Assembly: GCA_047602905.1 (NCBI GenBank)
Contig: JBLKOP010000002.1
Span: 1-64,000, forward strand
Source of the DNA: SKIA01 sp047602905
Lineage (GTDB): Archaea > Nanobdellota > Nanobdellia > Woesearchaeales > SKIA01
Length of the DNA: 64,000 nucleotides
Direction: 5' to 3'
Part shown: one piece after another, positions 60,384 through 64,000 of the stretch
Numbering within the stretch: position 1 is the first letter of the stretch
How the letters are laid out: every line of letters starts with the position of its first letter
Position numbers and translations under genes: made by a program
The notes under the pieces: model-generated
The model's database searches: none
What the model saw: only the letters and a program-made list of their open reading frames with translations
Told to the model about the DNA's origin: nothing

Positions 60384-60746
60384 TTATTTTACGAACTCGA
60401 CATTAGGCATGTCTTTGAATTGTTCATCCCCGGTCAAAAACGGGATTTCTAGTTGTGCTGCTGTCGCGTAGCCTATACAATCCGCGTAGCTAAGCTTGTT
60501 TTTTCTGTGTTTATGCTTGAGTTTCATCGCAAAAAACATTGTTGACGCACTAAGAGAAGCTGTGTACTTCCATAGCCGAAAAACAAGTGTTCTTGCTTGA
60601 GTGTTTTCTTTTCGTATCGCCCAGTACAGTAGCTCCGCGAGTTGGTGTTGTGTTGTGCGAAGTTGTGCTGTAGCGTATCTTTGATAGTTCGTATTGCCGC
60701 GAATGATTTCTATAAATGCGTATGTATCAGCGAGGTACTCACTCAT
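60384..60746 (-). CDS. vapC: VapC-type PIN-domain toxin
   Basis: A 120-residue PIN nuclease. Acidic residues are at LADTYAFIE near the N-terminus, in the middle (QLAELLYW), and in the C-terminal YADCIGYATA and FLTGDEQF. VapC toxins cleave tRNA or other RNA. Its start overlaps the stop of the AbrB-like antitoxin gene by eight bases. Confidence 0.82.
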   Translation of the reverse strand: MSEYLADTYAFIEIIRGNTNYQRYATAQLRTTQHQLAELLYWAIRKENTQARTLVFRLWKYTASLSASTMFFAMKLKHKHRKNKLSYADCIGYATAAQLEIPFLTGDEQFKDMPNVEFVK

Positions 60747-60972
60747 TCCACAGCTCCTTATCTATCAGGGTCATTATTTCTTGCGTGCTCATTTCTTCAT
60801 CATCCATGATTCCTATAAAGTCCCATACTGGCGAGGGCTTACGTTTTAGCACGCTAATCTCCACTTCTTCTCCTTCTCTAACTCCCTCTGCTTCAAGAAC
60901 ATCTTTTGGAATAATAATTCCCAGGCTACTACCCCATTTCTTTGGTGTCGCAGTAAATGTTTGCATAGACAT
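60739..60972 (-). CDS. vapB: AbrB/MazE-type antitoxin
   Basis: A 77-residue protein with a swapped-hairpin AbrB DNA-binding fold (KKWGSSLGIIIPKDVLEAEGVREGEEVEI) and an acidic C-terminal tail. It neutralises the adjacent VapC and represses its own promoter. A second ATG two codons in (60966) is an alternative start. An AT-rich promoter region lies at 60973-61010. Confidence 0.8.
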   Translation of the reverse strand: MSMQTFTATPKKWGSSLGIIIPKDVLEAEGVREGEEVEISVLKRKPSPVWDFIGIMDDEEMSTQEIMTLIDKELWNE

Positions 60973-61027
60973 AATATAACTTAATTATATTTAGTTTTTA
61001 TGTATTGCTGCGCACAAACCGAAAAGT

Positions 61028-62224
61028 TTACGCTCTCGCAACAAGCCACTTGACTTCATTAGCGTCTAGCTCGCACTGAGTAATAAGCGGGTGTTTCTTA
61101 TCTGCCTTAATCATAGAAGCAAAAAACGGTAAGTCCTGAACTGCTTGCGAAACGCTCATATGAGTTTTTTCTGCGATCTTACTGGCTATAGCTTGTTTTT
61201 TTTTCTTCGTATTACTTGCTTGCCAGTACGTGAGTGGGCGTCTACTGCGTTGATACTTCGTATAACCAGAATATTTTTCTTCTTTAGCAAGAGCTACTCC
61301 TGCAGTCATTTCGTCAATGAAATACACTAAGTACCTCCAGTGCTGCCAACGCATAATACGTCCTTTATGAACATCAGCGCGACTGAGCGCATCAAAAGCA
61401 GCTACTACGTCACTTCTTTGCGTGTACTCTCGAGGAGTGTTCTCATCAATCCACAAGAACAACTCATCCAAATCCTCATCCACTGCATCCACTGCTTCTC
61501 GAGCAAGAACCGGATCTTTACTCTTAAAAATTCTTTGCAGAGCAGTAAACATACTTTCTGCTTGTCGACGACCACCAAGGTGAGCGATGTTTTCTGAAGT
61601 AATTTTCTGCAGCGTCTGCAAATCAGTAATCGCTCCTCGTAAATCCCCTCCTGCTCGTCGAGCAAGGCTTTTTAGAGCTGCTTCTTCATACACAATACTT
61701 GCTTCTTCACAAATTCGTTGCAGCACGTTGTACACGCTACGATAATCAGGACTGCCCATCTCCACTACAGTGCAGACTTTACGCAAACTCTTAAGTTTCT
61801 GGCTGTACGCGTCATTAGCAGTAAGTAATACTGGGTACTTTGTTTCTTTAATAAGTTCAGCAAGCGCTCCCGCTCCTCCACGATCCTTAGTTCCCGACAA
61901 ACCATCTACTTCGTCAATAAGAATAAGTTTTGTCGTTGCAAACAAGCTTCTTTGCTGCATAGAAGCACCAAGGACTTCCTCAATGCTGCTCTTGTTGCGC
62001 ACATCACTAGCGTTTACTTCTACTAACTCCCAGTCGTTCTCCTTAGCAATAGCAACTGCTAAGGAAGTTTTTCCCACTCCTGGAGGTCCATGAAGAAGTA
62101 GTGCTTGCTCTTTACTGCTCTTGTACTCCTTTGCGTACTTGCGAGCAGCAGCTACTGCTGCGTCTTGACCAACGATTTCTGAAGTGTTTTTTGGGCGAAA
62201 ACGCTCAGTGAACGGTTTACTCAT
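61028..62224 (-). CDS. rfcL: Replication factor C large subunit
   Basis: A 398-residue AAA+ clamp-loader subunit with Walker A HGPPGVGKTSLA, Walker B LILIDEVDG and the archaeal RFC-L helical C-terminal domain. It loads the sliding clamp PCNA onto DNA together with RfcS. At 398 residues it lacks the long tail and the PCNA-binding motif often found at the end of larger archaeal versions. It has its own promoter upstream of 62224. Confidence 0.93.
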   Translation of the reverse strand: MSKPFTERFRPKNTSEIVGQDAAVAAARKYAKEYKSSKEQALLLHGPPGVGKTSLAVAIAKENDWELVEVNASDVRNKSSIEEVLGASMQQRSLFATTKLILIDEVDGLSGTKDRGGAGALAELIKETKYPVLLTANDAYSQKLKSLRKVCTVVEMGSPDYRSVYNVLQRICEEASIVYEEAALKSLARRAGGDLRGAITDLQTLQKITSENIAHLGGRRQAESMFTALQRIFKSKDPVLAREAVDAVDEDLDELFLWIDENTPREYTQRSDVVAAFDALSRADVHKGRIMRWQHWRYLVYFIDEMTAGVALAKEEKYSGYTKYQRSRRPLTYWQASNTKKKKQAIASKIAEKTHMSVSQAVQDLPFFASMIKADKKHPLITQCELDANEVKWLVARA

Positions 62225-62277
62225 ACAAATTAGTAAGTGCTTGTTCTTTTTAGTGTTGTTGTTTACTTGTCCAGTGA

Positions 62278-62808
62278 TCAGAACCGTAGCTCATCTATTT
62301 CGTGTAAGTCTATTCCGTAATCACTATAAATCTCTTTTACTGGTTTACTCACTATTTGTTCTTCTCTAAAACCAAGCTTCTCTACTACTCTAACTACTTC
62401 TTCTTCACTAGGACCTTCTACTTCTATGTACGTAGGTATTCTTGGCCACGTATCAATCTCTACGTCCACTCCTTCTAGCTCATAACTTACTCGTTTGTTT
62501 TCTTGGTACGCTATTTGCCTAAAGCCTAGTGCGAGTATGAGCTTGTGTGCTTGTGCAAAATCGTTAACAACGATTTCTGCTTCTTGAGTTCCTGAAATAG
62601 TGTTCTCAGAGACTTCCTTAACAGCAAGAGTAGTTATTTCTCCGTCTGTTCGTAAACGAACCCATTTATTTTCTTGTTTAGAAACGAAATGATACACGTA
62701 GCGCTTCTGAAACTTCTCGCCAACAAAAACTGCTCCTAGCTCTTCTAGCCGCTTCTTAATTTCCTCAACGTCTACTTCAAGAATTTTTGCTTCGTACTCC
62801 GTATCCAT
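62278..62808 (-). CDS. CYTH-domain phosphohydrolase or cyclase
   Basis: A 176-residue protein with the CYTH signature EYEAK near the start and a charged tunnel of Arg, Lys and Glu strands (WVRLRTDGE, EIDTWPRIPTYIEVEG). CYTH proteins include class IV adenylyl cyclase and triphosphatases such as thiamine triphosphatase; triphosphatase is more common in archaea. ATG 62808 is preferred, with a CATAAAG box about 27 bases upstream. Confidence 0.85.
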   Translation of the reverse strand: MDTEYEAKILEVDVEEIKKRLEELGAVFVGEKFQKRYVYHFVSKQENKWVRLRTDGEITTLAVKEVSENTISGTQEAEIVVNDFAQAHKLILALGFRQIAYQENKRVSYELEGVDVEIDTWPRIPTYIEVEGPSEEEVVRVVEKLGFREEQIVSKPVKEIYSDYGIDLHEIDELRF

Positions 62809-62918
62809 ACAGCTCTTCTCGTATTGCTTCTTTATGAACTCTTCTATCAACAAAAACCTTTTTTTTCTCTCTTTACTCGTAACACAACCTTAAAAACACT
62901 TCTTGCACACATGAATGT

Positions 62919-63170
62919 ATGAAAGTGCATTTAGAAGCTGCTCAAGACATTTGGTTGCAAGTAACGATTCCTGACAAAGTAACTATTGATTCGTTTCTTG
63001 AAAAAGTAGAGCAGATAGAGCACGTTATTGCAAGAAAAAAAAGCTCAAGCCCCCCTCCTGCTCTTCCTACAATTAAAGAACCTTCTTCTGGTGTTGATGC
63101 TCGCCTAAATCACCTTGAGGAGTCCACACAAAAGATTATTTCGTTACTAGATAACTTACAACAGCACTAA
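62919..63170 (+). CDS. Small hypothetical protein
   Basis: An 83-residue protein with an N-terminal beta-like part, a serine/proline linker and a helical end (NHLEESTQKIISLLDNL) that may form a coiled coil. No known function. It lies 33 bases upstream of valS on the same strand. Confidence 0.45.
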   Translation: MKVHLEAAQDIWLQVTIPDKVTIDSFLEKVEQIEHVIARKKSSSPPPALPTIKEPSSGVDARLNHLEESTQKIISLLDNLQQH

Positions 63171-63203
63171 CTCTTTTAAACACCTTCTCTCTTTCTTTGT
63201 TGT

Positions 63204-64000
63204 ATGAGTAAACGCTACCAGCCACAAGAAGCTGAGCCAAGAATTCAGGCTTTCTGGCAAGAAAACGATACGTACGTGTTCTCTGAAGAAGAAGGTAAAG
63301 AAGTGTTTAGCATAGACACCCCTCCTCCCACGCTTTCTGGGCGCATGCATTTAGGTCACGCGTTTAGCTACGCGCAAGGAGACTTCATTGCTCGCTACAA
63401 GCGTATGCGCGGTTACAGCGTGTTTTATCCGTTTGGAACCGATGATAACGGCCTTCCTACCGAGCGACTCGTTGAGAAGCAACAAAAGATTTCTAGCAAG
63501 CACATGCCTCGTGATGAGTTCGTAAAAATAGTTAACCAAACTCTTGAGAACGAGCTAGACTCTTTCACTGCCGATTGGAAGCGCCTTGCTATTAGCGCAG
63601 ATTTTACAAACGCGTACAGCACAATTGATGCTCACTGCGTAAAGACTTCACAGCTCTCCTTTCTTGACCTCTACGAGAAAGGCCTTCTTAAGAGAAAAGC
63701 AGACCCGGTAAGTTGGTGCCCTAAATGCCAGACAGCAATAGCGCAAGCAGAGTTTGAGAGCGTTGAGAAACCAAGTAAGATGAACACAGTAACGTTCACA
63801 ACGACTTCAGGAAACAACTTCTCGGTAATGACTACTCGCCCAGAACTTATTCCTGCGTGTGTTGCTATGGCAGCTCATCCAAAGGACAAACGATACAATA
63901 GTTTAGATGAAGAGTTTGTTATTCCTCTTGCAAACACCTTTCCGGACAGCAAACCTGTCCCTCTCGTCTTTGATGAGAGCGTAGATTTTGAGAAAGGAAC
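63204..64000 (+). CDS. valS: Valyl-tRNA synthetase, N-terminal part (3' truncated by window edge)
   Basis: From ATG 63204 to the window end, about 265 codons match ValRS. The HIGH-like motif is in LSGRMHLGHAFSYAQGD, followed by GYSVFYPFGTDDNGLPTE and the zinc-ribbon-like WCPKCQTAIAQAE. The editing domain begins with MTTRPELIPA. The KMSKS and anticodon domains are beyond the window. Confidence 0.95.
   Translation, partial: MSKRYQPQEAEPRIQAFWQENDTYVFSEEEGKEVFSIDTPPPTLSGRMHLGHAFSYAQGDFIARYKRMRGYSVFYPFGTDDNGLPTERLVEKQQKISSKHMPRDEFVKIVNQTLENELDSFTADWKRLAISADFTNAYSTIDAHCVKTSQLSFLDLYEKGLLKRKADPVSWCPKCQTAIAQAEFESVEKPSKMNTVTFTTTSGNNFSVMTTRPELIPACVAMAAHPKDKRYNSLDEEFVIPLANTFPDSKPVPLVFDESVDFEKG

Noticed and set aside
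1..64000. CRISPR arrays, insertion sequences, rRNA, origins of replication
   Set aside because: No regularly spaced direct repeats, transposase, rRNA segment, or clustered origin boxes were seen. The Cas4-like nuclease at 45081 is not accompanied by repeats.

Overview
The window looks like a stretch of a small-genome archaeal chromosome, most plausibly a DPANN lineage such as Woesearchaeota; this is an inference from content, with no rRNA gene or marker tree available. Archaeal markers are the replication factor C large subunit, RNase P protein Rpp21, archaeal-type Pth2, a Nip7/PUA protein, Mre11, a single-chain class II glycyl-tRNA synthetase, a diphthamide ligase domain and an archaellum/pilus-type ATPase with its FlaJ-like partner. 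Gene starts follow an archaeal pattern: first genes of transcription units tend to have a TATA-like box about 23-30 bases before the start codon (leaderless mRNA), while internal operon genes overlap by ATGA or carry GGAGG.

Layout. 1-7 kb: end of a glycine-rich surface protein, a pilin-like protein, a fused asparagine synthetase/diphthine-ammonia ligase, a YkgJ-type cysteine protein running into a convergent tRNA-Arg, a winged-helix regulator with an inverted repeat upstream, a RimB/RimK pair, Pth2 and Rpp21. 7-17 kb: a Nip7-like protein, a HAD phosphatase, phosphoglycerate kinase, a metallophosphoesterase, a Fic/Doc gene split by a -1 frameshift, a three-domain phosphatase-HIT-GAPDH fusion and PEP synthase. 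16-24 kb: lipoate metabolism (lplA, lplB, lipA) and a complete pyruvate/2-oxoacid dehydrogenase complex (E1 alpha, E1 beta, E2, E3). 24-38 kb: NUDIX proteins, a broken HTH-NUDIX regulator, a tandem Lrp-like regulator, a degenerate prenyl-synthase-like protein, phosphotransacetylase, a MoxR-type ATPase, Mre11, a sugar nucleotidyltransferase and an HD-NUDIX fusion. 38-46 kb: a membrane protein, CysRS, a thiol-redox cluster (CcdA-like, CPBP protease, TlpA-like) and a Cas4/RecB-like nuclease. 46-53.4 kb: a type IV pilus/archaellum-like locus with three paralogous membrane proteins, two coiled-coil proteins, the ATPase and the FlaJ-like protein. 53.4-64 kb: tRNA-Phe, an OB-fold protein, two toxin-antitoxin pairs, GlyRS, a cation-chloride cotransporter-like carrier, an M20 peptidase, RfcL, a CYTH protein and the start of ValRS.

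Taken together, the metabolic genes suggest lower glycolysis/gluconeogenesis (GAPDH, PGK, PEP synthase) feeding pyruvate to acetyl-CoA through a lipoyl-dependent dehydrogenase, with acetyl-CoA converted to acetyl phosphate by Pta. Nucleotide housekeeping is well represented (five NUDIX domains, HIT, HD, CYTH). The most unusual items are the gene fusions (AsnB-Dph6, phosphatase-HIT-GAPDH, HD-NUDIX), an apparently circularly permuted CcdA, the pilus-like locus with tandem paralogous membrane proteins, and reading-frame breaks at A-runs in two genes, one at a textbook slippery heptamer. Coding covers almost the whole window; the only gene-poor stretch above 300 bases is 9229-9548, which holds an open frame with no standard start codon.
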